Of a DNA stretch of 64,000 bases, positions 15,601 to 24,195 are shown one piece after another (positions within the stretch are counted from its first letter, which is position 1; each line of letters starts with the position of its first letter). Source of the DNA: Chryseobacterium sp. MYb7. Lineage in GTDB: Bacteria; Bacteroidota; Bacteroidia; Flavobacteriales; Weeksellaceae. A model generated the notes under the pieces. The model made no database searches, was not told where the DNA came from, and saw only the letters and a program-made list of their open reading frames with translations. The stretch covers positions 62,001 to 126,000 of the forward strand of contig NZ_PCOU01000013.1 in the NCBI RefSeq assembly GCF_002979455.1, given 5' to 3'. A program made the position numbers and the translations under genes.

Positions 15601-18342
15601 TTAAAAAGAAAGGTTTAAACCTAAAGAAAATCTTCTCGGAATAGGGTAGATAGCTCCTGCATTACCAGAATAGGCACTTTGATTATCTGCATTACCAACT
15701 TCCGGATCCACTCCGGAAAATTTGGTGATGGTAAATAAATTTTCACCCATAATATAAATATTCGCTGATTTTATTTTCATCTTTTCTGTTAGAGATGATG
15801 GAAAATTATATCCTATTCTCAGGGATCTTAGCTTGACAAAGCTAGCATCCTCAAGATAACGTGATGAAGGTTTATTTGTTAATGAATTATTATTGTATAC
15901 AGCAGCCGGATGTGTTGCAATATCTCCCGGTTTCTCCCATCTTGTCCATCCATCTTTTAAAGCCATCTGGTTATAGTAAGGATAGGCACCATCTGAATCA
16001 AACAATTCTCTGTATGAGTTATATACTTGCCCACCTTGTGAGAAATAAAGATTCGCGGCAAGATAGAAATTTTTGATATTCAGATTAGTGCTTACAGAGC
16101 CGTAATAATCTGGTGTAGCAGCTCCTACCACCTGTACGGTAGCCAGGTTGTATTTTGAGGTTGCACTTCTGCTTCCGTCCGGATTAATTACCTCCCATTG
16201 TCCTTCACCATTGTCCGGATTTACACCCAGCCACTTTCTCATATAGAAAGAAGTAACATCATACCCCTGTATGGCTACATGATAATTGTCTAATACCTGT
16301 GTACTATTGTTTCGGGTAGAAAGTACACTGTTTTTATAGGTGCTGATATTGAATCCCAGATCCCAGCTGATATCTTTTGAACGGATAATGGAATAATTTA
16401 CATTGAATTCCCAGCCTTTGTTTTTGACGTCACCTATATTCAGGTACTGTTTGTCAACACCTGTCAGTGATGGTAGAGGTACAAGCACCAGTAAATCTTT
16501 CGTTTTATTATTAAAATAATCAATATTTAAAGTCAGTCTGTTATTAAAAGCCCTGATATCTGTACCGATATTATTCTGATAGATAGATTCCCAGGTTAGT
16601 CCAGCGTTTCCGAGCTGGAACCATGTTGCTCCTATCTGTCCGTTATATTTCTCTGTAAGTCTGTATAGATCCTGCCATCCGTAATCAGGACTGGGTGTAT
16701 TTCCCACAAGTCCTCGGCTTGCTCGTAACTTCCATTCATTAATTGGTTTTACGTTGAAAAAACTTTCTTTATGAATATTCCATCCTACACTATACGCATA
16801 GAATAAACCATTTCTTTTGTTGGCACCGAATGCAGAAGATGATTCGCTTCTTAAGGATCCCTGGATAAAATATTTTTTATCATATACATACTCGGTATTA
16901 AAGAGGAGAGCATTATAGGCGCGGTCAAACTTTCTCCCTGTTGGCTTTTGTCCTGTGGTTGCTCCGGTATTAAAAACATCTGTACCAGGTACCACACCAT
17001 AAACACCTGCACGTGATTCTTTATAGAATCTGTCAGTATATTCATACGCTGCTAATGCATTGATGTTATGATTTCCAAAATCCTTATCAAACCTCAGCAT
17101 CTGGTTGAAAAATTTGCTAATATCTTTTTGATAATTTTCTGTTAGCTGTCCTTTATTACTTGTTCCGCTGATCGATCTGGGATCAGTATAGTACATGTCA
17201 TCATAGTTTTTGTAGGTAACATTGTTTGTACTGATGAATTTGAGATAATCGGTAAACTTGATTTCAGCATCTAGATTTCCAATAAGGTCCAGCTGATTGC
17301 TTTTGCCATAGTTCCATTGAAGGTCATAGAGGTAATTGCTGTGATCCCGTCCGTACCAATCACCTGTGTAATTCTCATCAACCCTAATCAGGTTTCCATT
17401 GGCATCTCTGGGGTTATCCCACGGCATATTAAGGTACATTTCATAAAGGGAAGCCTGTGTATCTTTTCTCGTGGTATATGATAAACTGACTTTAGGTTTC
17501 AGGATCAACCATGGTTTTATGGTCTGTTCATGGTTGATTCTGAAGGAGAGCCTGTTAAATTCATCTCCTTTAACAGTTCCGGTTTCATTATAATAATTTC
17601 CTGAAATATAGGTTTTGGAATTGTTTGATCCGCCTCTGAAATCAATAGTGTAATTTTGTACAACCCCTGTTTGCGTACCGTCTTTTAGCCAGTTGTAGCC
17701 ATCGTTTCTAAGTGTTTCGGGAATTGCCGGAGCTCCTTTTAATGAGGTGAAATAATCATACAGCTGCGTTCCGTTCATAAGTTTGAAGCGCCCGTTATTA
17801 AACATATTAAAAGAATTAGTAAGAGAGGCACTTAATGTTCCTTTTCCAGAATTTCCAGATTTGGTAAACACCTGTACAATACCATTTGCCGCTTTGGAGC
17901 CATACAAGGCTGTAGAAGCAGCATCTTTTAAGATGTTAATACTTTCAATCTGATTGGGATCCAGGTTGGGAGCATAGGGCATTACTACACCATCCACCAC
18001 CCAAAGAGCATTACTGGGGCCATTAATAGTGGAAGTACCCCTGATTTTTACAGTAGCTACAGAACCTGCAGAACCTCCACCAGGTAAGATCTGAACCCCG
18101 GCAGCTTTTCCCTGCAGAAGACCGGATACACTGGAAGTGTTGGAATCCTGGAGTTTTTTGTCAGAAATAACAGAAACGGCAGCTGTAAGGCTGGATTTTT
18201 TCTGGGTCTTGTAACCGATAATTACAATATCATCAATCTTTTTTTCTTCTAAAGAATCTGTTTTTTTCGTTGTCTGGGCCGCTATAAAGCCGGTCATAAA
18301 AAAAAAACAGACTGATGTTGCTAAGCTATTTTGTTTTTTCAT
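15601..18342 (-). CDS. SusC/RagA family TonB-dependent outer-membrane receptor, short N-terminus
   Basis: 913 residues. A signal peptide (ending in FIAAQ) is followed almost directly by the TonB-box-like IDDIVIIGYKTQKKSSLTAAVSVIS and the plug domain (GLLQGKAAGVQILPGGGSAG, VKIRGTSTINGPSNALWVVDGVV, IESINILKDAASTALYGSKAANGIVQVFTK). A 22-strand barrel then runs to a final PRRFSLGLNLSF. It imports a large nutrient using TonB energy. Unlike most SusC proteins (about 1000 residues), it lacks the carboxypeptidase-regulatory-like beta domain before the TonB box. It forms an operon with susD (11-bp gap). Confidence 0.95.
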   Translation of the reverse strand: MKKQNSLATSVCFFFMTGFIAAQTTKKTDSLEEKKIDDIVIIGYKTQKKSSLTAAVSVISDKKLQDSNTSSVSGLLQGKAAGVQILPGGGSAGSVATVKIRGTSTINGPSNALWVVDGVVMPYAPNLDPNQIESINILKDAASTALYGSKAANGIVQVFTKSGNSGKGTLSASLTNSFNMFNNGRFKLMNGTQLYDYFTSLKGAPAIPETLRNDGYNWLKDGTQTGVVQNYTIDFRGGSNNSKTYISGNYYNETGTVKGDEFNRLSFRINHEQTIKPWLILKPKVSLSYTTRKDTQASLYEMYLNMPWDNPRDANGNLIRVDENYTGDWYGRDHSNYLYDLQWNYGKSNQLDLIGNLDAEIKFTDYLKFISTNNVTYKNYDDMYYTDPRSISGTSNKGQLTENYQKDISKFFNQMLRFDKDFGNHNINALAAYEYTDRFYKESRAGVYGVVPGTDVFNTGATTGQKPTGRKFDRAYNALLFNTEYVYDKKYFIQGSLRSESSSAFGANKRNGLFYAYSVGWNIHKESFFNVKPINEWKLRASRGLVGNTPSPDYGWQDLYRLTEKYNGQIGATWFQLGNAGLTWESIYQNNIGTDIRAFNNRLTLNIDYFNNKTKDLLVLVPLPSLTGVDKQYLNIGDVKNKGWEFNVNYSIIRSKDISWDLGFNISTYKNSVLSTRNNSTQVLDNYHVAIQGYDVTSFYMRKWLGVNPDNGEGQWEVINPDGSRSATSKYNLATVQVVGAATPDYYGSVSTNLNIKNFYLAANLYFSQGGQVYNSYRELFDSDGAYPYYNQMALKDGWTRWEKPGDIATHPAAVYNNNSLTNKPSSRYLEDASFVKLRSLRIGYNFPSSLTEKMKIKSANIYIMGENLFTITKFSGVDPEVGNADNQSAYSGNAGAIYPIPRRFSLGLNLSF

Positions 18343-18575
18343 ACATTTTTTAAGTACTGTTGGTATGGCTAATGTACAAAAAACAATGTATTGTTGTTAT
18401 TATAGTGTTAAAAAATATTAAACAATATATTTTTTTTATTTTACAATGTAAATATTTAATTTTTGTTTATTTTTTTGTGTAAAATATTTTTTAAAAAACA
18501 AATTTTAACTTATTTGTCTGAAATATTATAAGTACAAATTAACGAGAATAGTGGTAGAAAACATATATTATTAAT
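18343..18575. promoter_or_regulatory. AT-rich upstream region of the susC-susD operon
   Basis: 233 bp of very AT-rich DNA in which the susCD promoter must lie. I found no exact TAnnTTTG box. ACAATGTATTGTTGT and TTACAATGTAAATA share an ACAATGTA word (18384, 18443), possibly half-sites for a regulator. Low confidence. Confidence 0.25.
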
Positions 18576-18608
18576 ACAAAAAAGCTACGGAATCTGTAGC
18601 TTTTTTGT
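18576..18608 (-). terminator. Intrinsic terminator after the ZIP transporter gene
   Basis: Perfect 13-bp stem ACAAAAAAGCTAC/GTAGCTTTTTTGT, four bases from the stop codon on the minus strand. Confidence 0.85.
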
Positions 18609-18611
18609 ATT

Positions 18612-19340
18612 TTAATGAGAATGAGCAGCAGGGTGTTGATGGAAAACATGCATCATCAATGCAAGTGAAACTCCTAAAACAACGAGTCCAATCTTTACCC
18701 AGTCTATATTGTGATTTTTATTGCTTTCAAAGATGATCACGGATGAAATGTGAAGGAATATTCCTCCTACAATAGCCAGAAAATAAGGCTGAAGATCAGG
18801 ATTGAAATAGTTTCCTAACAACATTCCCATGGGAGAGGCCAGTGCAAATAAGGCTACAATGAGAATAGAGGGGTAGGATGAAGAACTTTTAGATTCTCCT
18901 TTTCTGTTAAATAAGAATGCTCCCAGAATAAATGAAATGGGAAGATTGTGAAATACAATTCCCCACAGGTAAGGTGACATCTCATGTGTTTCATTGGCAA
19001 GAGGAATTCCTTCAATGAAAGCATGGATGAATAAACCTACCATTAAAGCAGCAGGAAGAATATTATGTTCGCTATGATGGTGGAAGTGTCCGTGTTCGAA
19101 ACCTTTGGTAAGCGCTTCCAGAATCATCTGAAGAAGAACTCCTCCGATCACGAATATCCCAAGATTATTGCTTCCGGCAGAGGTATAAACCTGCGGAAAG
19201 ACTTCATTAAGACAGATCGTAATCAAAAAACCGGCACTTAATATCAGTAGATTTTTAGCCAGTTTTTCTTTTTTACCAAAGTGTTTTCCCAGGAATACGC
19301 CTGTTACGACACTTAAAATCAGTAAAAGTACTGTTGTCAT
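18612..19340 (-). CDS. ZIP family divalent metal transporter
   Basis: 242 residues, about eight hydrophobic helices. The His-rich cytoplasmic loop FEHGHFHHHSEH lies between helices 3 and 4. The helix 4 motif FIHAFIEGIPLANE and helix 5 motif VFHNLPISFILGAFL carry the family's metal-binding His/Asn/Glu. The C-terminus is again His-rich (HVFHQHPAAHSH). ZIP proteins bring Zn2+ or related ions into the cytosol. The start codon shares its A with the stop codon of the upstream methyltransferase gene (TAATG), so translation is probably coupled. Whether the two proteins share a task is not clear. Confidence 0.92.
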   Translation of the reverse strand: MTTVLLLILSVVTGVFLGKHFGKKEKLAKNLLILSAGFLITICLNEVFPQVYTSAGSNNLGIFVIGGVLLQMILEALTKGFEHGHFHHHSEHNILPAALMVGLFIHAFIEGIPLANETHEMSPYLWGIVFHNLPISFILGAFLFNRKGESKSSSSYPSILIVALFALASPMGMLLGNYFNPDLQPYFLAIVGGIFLHISSVIIFESNKNHNIDWVKIGLVVLGVSLALMMHVFHQHPAAHSH

Positions 19341-20065
19341 TATTTTTTCTTAAATAAATTGATGCAACGCGGGGAATTTTCTTTTTTAAATTCATTCAAC
19401 TGATAATCTCCCCAGATTTTTATTCTTTCAAAACCACATTCAGAAGCATAATTATGGATGGCTTCCAATGTGTGAAGCTTTACCTTTTCAAAGAAATGAA
19501 ACGGCTTACCGTCGGCTTCAAAACGGATATCTTTGATGATGTGTCTGCCTTCAATCTTCTTCAGAATCTTAAAATCAATATCACCACGGGTTATTGTGGT
19601 TTCCGGAACCAAAGTATTTATTACAAATTCTTCGTTCAGATAATCCAGTACAAAATATCCTCCGGGCTTCAGAGCGTTGTATACAGACTGAAACACTTTT
19701 TTATCATCGCTTTCATTATCAAAATACCCAAAACTTGTAAATAAGTTGAAAACAGCATCCATAGGATCTGCATCAATTGGGTGTCTCATGTCATGAACTT
19801 CGAAAATCAAGGTTTGATTTTCAAATTGTTTGTCAGATTCAATACTTTGTCTTGAAAGGTCAAGCCCCAAAACATCATACCCTAATTTATTAAGAAAAAC
19901 CGAGTGTCTTCCTTTTCCACAGGCAAGATCTATGATTTTCGACTGGGGCGGCAGCTGAAGGTCCGCAGTGAGCTTTGTAATGAAGTTTTCTGCTTCAGTA
20001 TAGTCTCTGTTGCTATAAAGCAAATGATAATAAGGGGTATCAAACCAAGATTCAAACCATTCCAT
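19340..20065 (-). CDS. Class I SAM-dependent methyltransferase
   Basis: 241 residues. Motif I is KIIDLACGKGRHSVFLNKLGYDVLGLDLS, binding S-adenosylmethionine, followed by the acidic end of beta 2. The post-motif region is DAVFNLFTSFGYFDNESDDKKVFQSVYNALKPGGYFVLDYLNE. It belongs to the UbiE/type 11-25 group of small-molecule methyltransferases; the substrate is unknown. It is first in a two-gene unit with the ZIP transporter, overlapping by one base. The ATG is only 4 bp behind a -7 box, so its mRNA may be leaderless. Confidence 0.88.
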   Translation of the reverse strand: MEWFESWFDTPYYHLLYSNRDYTEAENFITKLTADLQLPPQSKIIDLACGKGRHSVFLNKLGYDVLGLDLSRQSIESDKQFENQTLIFEVHDMRHPIDADPMDAVFNLFTSFGYFDNESDDKKVFQSVYNALKPGGYFVLDYLNEEFVINTLVPETTITRGDIDFKILKKIEGRHIIKDIRFEADGKPFHFFEKVKLHTLEAIHNYASECGFERIKIWGDYQLNEFKKENSPRCINLFKKK

Positions 20066-20069
20066 AATG

Positions 20070-20077
20070 CAAAAATA
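20070..20077 (-). promoter_or_regulatory. -7 box abutting the methyltransferase start codon
   Basis: Minus strand TATTTTTG (TAnnTTTG) ends 4 bp before the ATG. Transcription from such a box normally begins 4-7 bp on, at or next to the A of ATG. Confidence 0.4.
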
Positions 20078-20079
20078 AC

Positions 20080-20087
20080 TAAATTTG
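20080..20087 (+). promoter_or_regulatory. Candidate -7 box for the THUMP methyltransferase gene
   Basis: TAAATTTG matches TAnnTTTG, 115 bp before the ATG at 20203. The leader ends in an AATCTTTAAATCTTTTAA direct repeat. Confidence 0.3.
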
Positions 20088-20202
20088 TGCGGTTAAAAGC
20101 AAAGTATTTTACAACATTAAGAGATTGAAAAATTCAATTGGACAAGAAGTTGGATAGCTAATCTTTTAATTTTTAAATCTTTAAATCTTTTAATTCATAC
20201 TT

Positions 20203-21369
20203 ATGGATACAGAAAATATTAAAATACAGATAAAGACATTCTTCGGATTGGAGCAGATTCTGGCGGAAGAAATCAAAAAACTGGGGGGAAGAAATGTTGA
20301 AATTAAAAACAGAGCAGTAAATTGTGAAGGAGATCTTGGTTTTCTTTATAAAATCAATTACTCTGCGAGAACAGCATTGAAAATTCTGGTACCTATTCAT
20401 GAATTCAAGGCTTTTAATCAGCATCAGTTCTATGACAGACTGTTCAAATTTGAATGGGAAAACTTTATGGATGTTGAGCAGTCTTTCTCTATTGATGCCA
20501 CTGTAAACTCTGAAACATTCAAACATTCTCAGTTTGTGACTTTAAAAATGAAGGATGCCATCGTGGATTATTTTCAGGAGAAATTCAAAAGACGTCCGAA
20601 TGTAGAAACGAGAAATCCGGATATCAAATTCCATCTTCATATTGACAGAGAGTTGGTAATGATTTCAATGGACTCTTCCGGTGATCCTTTATTTAAGAGA
20701 GGATACAGAAGAGAACAGGGAGAAGCACCTATCAATGAAGTATTAGCAAGTGGTATGCTTCAGCTTGCGGGCTGGGACGGAAAAGGAAATTTCCTTGATC
20801 CGATGTGCGGTTCCGGAACATTATTGATTGAAGCAGCAATGATTGCGATGGATCTTCCGGCTCAGATTTTCAGAAAGAGATTCGGGTTCCAGAACTGGAA
20901 TAACTATGATGCGGACTTGTTTTCTAAAATCAAGGAATTCAGAATTAACAGAGTGAGACAGTTTGATGGAAAAATTGTTGGTTATGATATTGATGGAAAA
21001 ATGCTGAATGCTGCAAGAATGAATGTAGAGGCAGCGGAAATGGAAGACGTTATCGAAATTAAAAAACAGAACTTCTTTGAATCTAAAAAAGAGCTTTTCC
21101 CATTATTAATGGTATTCAACCCTCCATACGATGAGAGAATTTCCATTAATGATGATGATTTCTACAAGAAAATAGGAGATACCTTTAAAACGCATTATCC
21201 AAATACCTTGGCTTGGCTGATTTCTTCCGATTTGGAAGCAGTGAAGAAAATCGGATTACGTCCTTCAAGAAAGATCAAACTTTTCAACGGAAAGCTGGAA
21301 ACAAGATTCTTGCAGTACGAAATGTATGAAGGAACGAAGAAGGTTCATAAATTAGAAGATAATAAATAG
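20203..21369 (+). CDS. THUMP-domain 23S rRNA guanine-N2 methyltransferase (RlmL N-half type)
   Basis: 388 residues. The N-terminal ferredoxin-like and THUMP domains (about 1-155: KIQIKTFFGLEQILAEEIKKLGG ... FKHSQFVTLKMKDAIVDYFQEKF) bind RNA. The Rossmann methyltransferase follows: FLDPMCGSGTLLIEAAMIA (SAM site) and the catalytic NPPYDERI typical of N2-guanine and N6-adenine methylation. It corresponds to the RlmL half of E. coli RlmKL (m2G2445), without the RlmK domain, as is usual in Bacteroidota. The last 45 bp of the gene region recur 499 bp downstream as part of a tandem duplication. Confidence 0.92.
   Translation: MDTENIKIQIKTFFGLEQILAEEIKKLGGRNVEIKNRAVNCEGDLGFLYKINYSARTALKILVPIHEFKAFNQHQFYDRLFKFEWENFMDVEQSFSIDATVNSETFKHSQFVTLKMKDAIVDYFQEKFKRRPNVETRNPDIKFHLHIDRELVMISMDSSGDPLFKRGYRREQGEAPINEVLASGMLQLAGWDGKGNFLDPMCGSGTLLIEAAMIAMDLPAQIFRKRFGFQNWNNYDADLFSKIKEFRINRVRQFDGKIVGYDIDGKMLNAARMNVEAAEMEDVIEIKKQNFFESKKELFPLLMVFNPPYDERISINDDDFYKKIGDTFKTHYPNTLAWLISSDLEAVKKIGLRPSRKIKLFNGKLETRFLQYEMYEGTKKVHKLEDNK
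21324..21368 (+). repeat. 45-bp direct repeat, copy 1 (3' end of the methyltransferase gene)
   Basis: It starts GTATGAAGGAACGAAG and ends AGATAATAAATA; 44 of 45 bases match copy 2 at 21823-21867. It covers the last 15 codons of the methyltransferase. It marks the left edge of a tandem duplication with a 499-bp offset. Confidence 0.95.
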
Positions 21370-21378
21370 CAAGAAAAA

Positions 21379-21810
21379 TTGTTAGGAGATTTTTTTGATC
21401 TTTTAGATACCCTATTTAGTGTATCCGGGTTGTTTCAGTCTGGTTCGGGATCATCGAGTTCCAGCTCTGACAGAAAGAGCCTGAATTATGATGAGAAACC
21501 TCAAAAGAAAGAATCTAAGAGATCAAAATACTTCACAGAGAAAGTAAGTGCCATAGCTTTGGTATTGGCAACATTTTCTTTTTTTATTGTTTTTAAAGAT
21601 CCTTTGCCTGCACAAAATTATACACAAACTTTAGTGGTAGCTTCTTTAATAGGAACTGGTATTTCACTTATAGTGTTTTTTATTTTGCACGTTTTGGAAC
21701 TTTATTATTTTAAAACTCTGTTTAAACTGATTCTTTTCAGCTGCTCAGTGATTGTTTTTTTAATTTCTACAGTATTATATATCTACTTTAGGTCGGGATT
21801 TTTTATATAA
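21379..21810 (+). CDS. Small three-helix membrane protein of unknown function (TTG start)
   Basis: 143 residues. A cytosolic N-terminus of the form DFFDLLDTLF...SGSGSSSSSSDRKSLNYDEKPQKKESKRSKYF, very Ser- and Lys-rich, is followed by three hydrophobic helices (about 56-74, 80-108 and 115-137). It starts at TTG, 9 bp after the methyltransferase stop; the aligned codon in the downstream duplicate is ATG, which supports this start. I do not recognise the family. It may be co-transcribed with the methyltransferase. The first 60 codons are duplicated at 21887-22063. Confidence 0.6.
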   Translation: MLGDFFDLLDTLFSVSGLFQSGSGSSSSSSDRKSLNYDEKPQKKESKRSKYFTEKVSAIALVLATFSFFIVFKDPLPAQNYTQTLVVASLIGTGISLIVFFILHVLELYYFKTLFKLILFSCSVIVFLISTVLYIYFRSGFFI

Positions 21811-21822
21811 TAGGACAAAATA

Positions 21823-21867
21823 GTATGAAGGAACGAAGAAGGTTCATAAATTGGAAGATAATAAATA
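21823..21867 (+). repeat. 45-bp direct repeat, copy 2 (detached methyltransferase gene end)
   Basis: 44 of 45 bases match 21324-21368 (one A to G change). Here it has no coding role: it is a fossil of the methyltransferase 3' end carried along in a tandem duplication. Confidence 0.95.
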
Positions 21868-21886
21868 ATAACCTCTGAGATTAGAA

Positions 21887-22063
21887 ATGTCCTGGAATTT
21901 TTTTGACATATTTGATGTAATTTTTGATTTACTAGATCTGTTTGGTTCTGGATCAAAATCGTCACGGTCATCACAGTCAAAACCTGAAAGAAAAGCATTA
22001 AATCATAATGTAATATCTCAAAAGAAGGAACCAAAAGATTTAGATACTTTAAAGAAAAAATAA
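21887..22063 (+). pseudogene. Frameshifted partial duplicate of the small membrane protein gene
   Basis: The frame encodes 58 residues: MSWNFFDIFDVIFDLLDLFGSGS..., then a Ser/Lys-rich part ending in TLKKK. It aligns with the N-terminus of the 143-residue protein (NFFDIFDVIF vs DFFDLLDTLF; RKALN vs RKSLN; SQKKE vs PQKKE). One base is missing near 22037 relative to copy 1. Restoring it gives KRFRYFKEKITSE, matching KRSKYFTEKVSA. The three transmembrane helices are absent, and homology ends near 22080. It is a decayed, truncated duplicate, although the short ORF could still be translated. Confidence 0.75.
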
Positions 22064-22089
22064 CTTCAGAAGTTATTAAAATCACAAAA

Positions 22090-22128
22090 AAATAGGTTGT
22101 ACCAACGAGTGTACAACCTATTTTTTTT
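22090..22128 (-). terminator. Intrinsic terminator after the AraC-type regulator gene
   Basis: Perfect 13-bp stem AAATAGGTTGTAC/GTACAACCTATTT with an 8-nt loop. A-run left and T-run right, so it can work on both strands. It overlaps the gene's stop region. Confidence 0.85.
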
Positions 22129-22939
22129 ATCTTGCCAGTGAAGGTGCAAAACCATACTGTTTTTTAAAGGCATGTGAAAAATGCGAAAAATCCTCAAAAC
22201 CCACTTCCAGAAAAACATCGGAAGGCCTTTTATTCTTTTCCGATAAATGATAATAGGCCAGTTCAAGACGCTTTTGAGTAAGCCAACGCTGTGGAGTCGT
22301 TTGAAAAATCCTTCTGAAATCACGATTAAAGGTAGATAAACTTCTTCCTGTCAGATACCCGAAGCGTTCCAATGGCATATTGAACATATAATTCTTCTCC
22401 ATAAAGTTAATCAGATCTACTTTTCCCGGTTCATCAAAATCTGCAAGTAAAGTATCGATATCCGGATCAATCTCTCTTAAAATACTGATGGCTTCAGTAA
22501 TCTTTAAATGAGCAATATTTTCAGGAAGCGGACCTTTAATCTCAAAATAAGGAATGAGAGAAGCAAGGCAGCTGTTCAGAAGCGGATGGCTGCTGAAGCT
22601 GTGAATGGTGGACTCTCTCTGTCTATCTTTCCTTTTATAATCAATGGAGCTGTAAAAATCTTTCAGACGTTGTGTGGTAAGATGCATTACTACCGCCTTA
22701 TGAGGAAGTCCGTCTTTAGGATAATTGATGATTGTAGCAAGATGATTTCTCGGGATCAGAAAAATATCTCCAGCCTTGAACAGATAGGTTTTATCTGCCT
22801 GAATAATTTTAGTTTCTCCCGATATGAACCATACCAGCATGTGATATTCAAAAACCGTTTCCGTTTTGAACAGCTTGTCGTCATAACTGGAAATTTTGAT
22901 ATCCGGTGTGAGGTATTGTATCTGAAAGTCCATTGTCAA
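22127..22939 (-). CDS. AraC/XylS family transcriptional regulator
   Basis: 270 residues. A cupin-like sensor domain (1-130: FEYHMLVWFISGETKIIQADKTYLFKAGDIFLIPRNHLATI) is joined to a double helix-turn-helix (about 170-268: LERFGYLTGRSLSTFNRDFRRIFQTTPQRWLTQKRLELAYYHL, then PSDVFLEVGFEDFSHFSHAFKKQYGFAPS). It is the second gene after the SDR oxidoreductase (33-bp gap, same strand), so the pair is likely an operon in which the regulator controls its own partner enzyme. The inducer is unknown. Confidence 0.92.
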   Translation of the reverse strand: MTMDFQIQYLTPDIKISSYDDKLFKTETVFEYHMLVWFISGETKIIQADKTYLFKAGDIFLIPRNHLATIINYPKDGLPHKAVVMHLTTQRLKDFYSSIDYKRKDRQRESTIHSFSSHPLLNSCLASLIPYFEIKGPLPENIAHLKITEAISILREIDPDIDTLLADFDEPGKVDLINFMEKNYMFNMPLERFGYLTGRSLSTFNRDFRRIFQTTPQRWLTQKRLELAYYHLSEKNKRPSDVFLEVGFEDFSHFSHAFKKQYGFAPSLAR

Positions 22940-22972
22940 AAGTTTTTCATTACAAATGTATTTAAAAAACAG

Positions 22973-23986
22973 TTATTTGGTATCAAACCTAAATCCCAGC
23001 ATTTCTTCGCTTAGTTTCCATAAACGCGCAGCATTATTTTTGTCAACAGAGTAGGGTTGTACTCCTCGAATAGTGGCCGGTTCATCAAATCTGTGCTCAA
23101 TTTGTCCTCTGTCTATTTCTGCAATATCGCAGTTTTCACAATAAACTCCGCCTATTTCATTGAGTTGAGGGCTTACAGCACACCAGACTGTTGTAGCAGC
23201 TCCTTGTGGAATGGTTTTTAATCGTGCCTCCACTTCAGGCTTGATATTTCCGTTTTCATCGTGGGTTCCGAGTTGTTTATAAAGCTCAATAGGTTCTTCT
23301 CTGCCCAGATCTGTTCCATAGACAGACCCTGGATGAAGGGAATAAGCCCTGATATTGAATTCTTTTCCTCTTTCATCAAGTTCCACAGAAAATAGATTAC
23401 AGGCTGTTTTGGATTGACCGTATCCGGAAAGGGTGTCATAATCTCTCGTCTCAAAATTGGGATCTTCAAAATTAAAAGGAGCCATCTGGTGCCCATAAGA
23501 AGAAACACTGATAACCCTTGCTCCATTTGCTTTTTTCAGAGCTAGCCATAGTTTTGACGTAAGATGAAATTGTCCAAGGTAGTTTGTAGCTAGTTGAGAT
23601 TCAAAACCTCTGCTGTCTCTGCGAAGTGGAACCCACATGATTCCTGCATTATTAATCAGAATATCCAGACTTTTACCAGATGAGATAAATCTTTCTGCAA
23701 AAGCATCAATAGAATCAGGATCCATCAAATCCATTTTTTCAAGTTCAAAATTATCAAGTCCTGTAAGGTTTTTTCCTGCTTTTTCAATATCTCTTGCGGG
23801 AATAATAACATGGGCTCCGGCTGAGGTGAGGACTTTTGTAGTTTCAAGACCGATTCCTGCGTAACCACCGGTTATGATCACCGTTTTTCCGGTAAGATCA
23901 ATTCCTTGAATGATTTCCTGGGCTGTCGAATAGACATTAAATCCAGATTGAACAGGCTGCTGCAATGAGCTGATAATTGGTTCCAT
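22973..23986 (-). CDS. SDR family NAD(P)-dependent oxidoreductase
   Basis: 337 residues. The Rossmann nucleotide site is ITGGYAGIGLET (TGxxxGIG type, near 39-48). Further motifs are the structural NNAG (LINNAGIMWVP), the active-site Tyr and Lys in YGQSK, and upstream VISVSS with the catalytic Ser. It ends with a family-typical tail with W and LSE. This group resembles retinol-dehydrogenase and WWOX-like SDRs acting on carbonyl or alcohol substrates. It is first in the likely operon with the AraC-type regulator. A -7 box lies 27 bp upstream. Confidence 0.9.
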   Translation of the reverse strand: MEPIISSLQQPVQSGFNVYSTAQEIIQGIDLTGKTVIITGGYAGIGLETTKVLTSAGAHVIIPARDIEKAGKNLTGLDNFELEKMDLMDPDSIDAFAERFISSGKSLDILINNAGIMWVPLRRDSRGFESQLATNYLGQFHLTSKLWLALKKANGARVISVSSYGHQMAPFNFEDPNFETRDYDTLSGYGQSKTACNLFSVELDERGKEFNIRAYSLHPGSVYGTDLGREEPIELYKQLGTHDENGNIKPEVEARLKTIPQGAATTVWCAVSPQLNEIGGVYCENCDIAEIDRGQIEHRFDEPATIRGVQPYSVDKNNAARLWKLSEEMLGFRFDTK

Positions 23987-24012
23987 TTTGTTGTTGGTTT
24001 AAATTTCTATAG

Positions 24013-24020
24013 CAAAATTA
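24013..24020 (-). promoter_or_regulatory. Candidate -7 box for the SDR-araC operon
   Basis: Minus strand TAATTTTG matches TAnnTTTG, 26 bp before the SDR ATG. No -33 TTG at the expected place. Confidence 0.35.
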
Positions 24021-24150
24021 GGAGAGATTTATGGTGTTTATTTTGTTTAAAATGTCAAATAACTTGGCTCAAAATTTCATCGATAATTTCTTTTGATTAA
24101 GACGAATACAGTTCAACATCATTAATTTCTCTGAATAAGCTGTTAAACTG

Positions 24151-24182
24151 TTTGTAGGTTGTTCAGCGAATAAGTAATTTTG
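24151..24182 (+). promoter_or_regulatory. Candidate promoter of the glycosyltransferase gene
   Basis: TTTG (24151-24154), 20 bp, TAATTTTG (24175-24182) fits the flavobacterial -33/-7 pattern with one extra spacer base. The TTG start codon lies 13 bp on, giving a very short leader. Confidence 0.4.
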
Positions 24183-24195
24183 AAAAATTTTCAAT

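Noticed and set aside
21783..22323. Minus-strand frames of 85-100 codons over the duplicated region
   Set aside because: They cross the AraC gene and its terminator in other frames, start at GTG or within coding DNA, and show no domain-like sequence.
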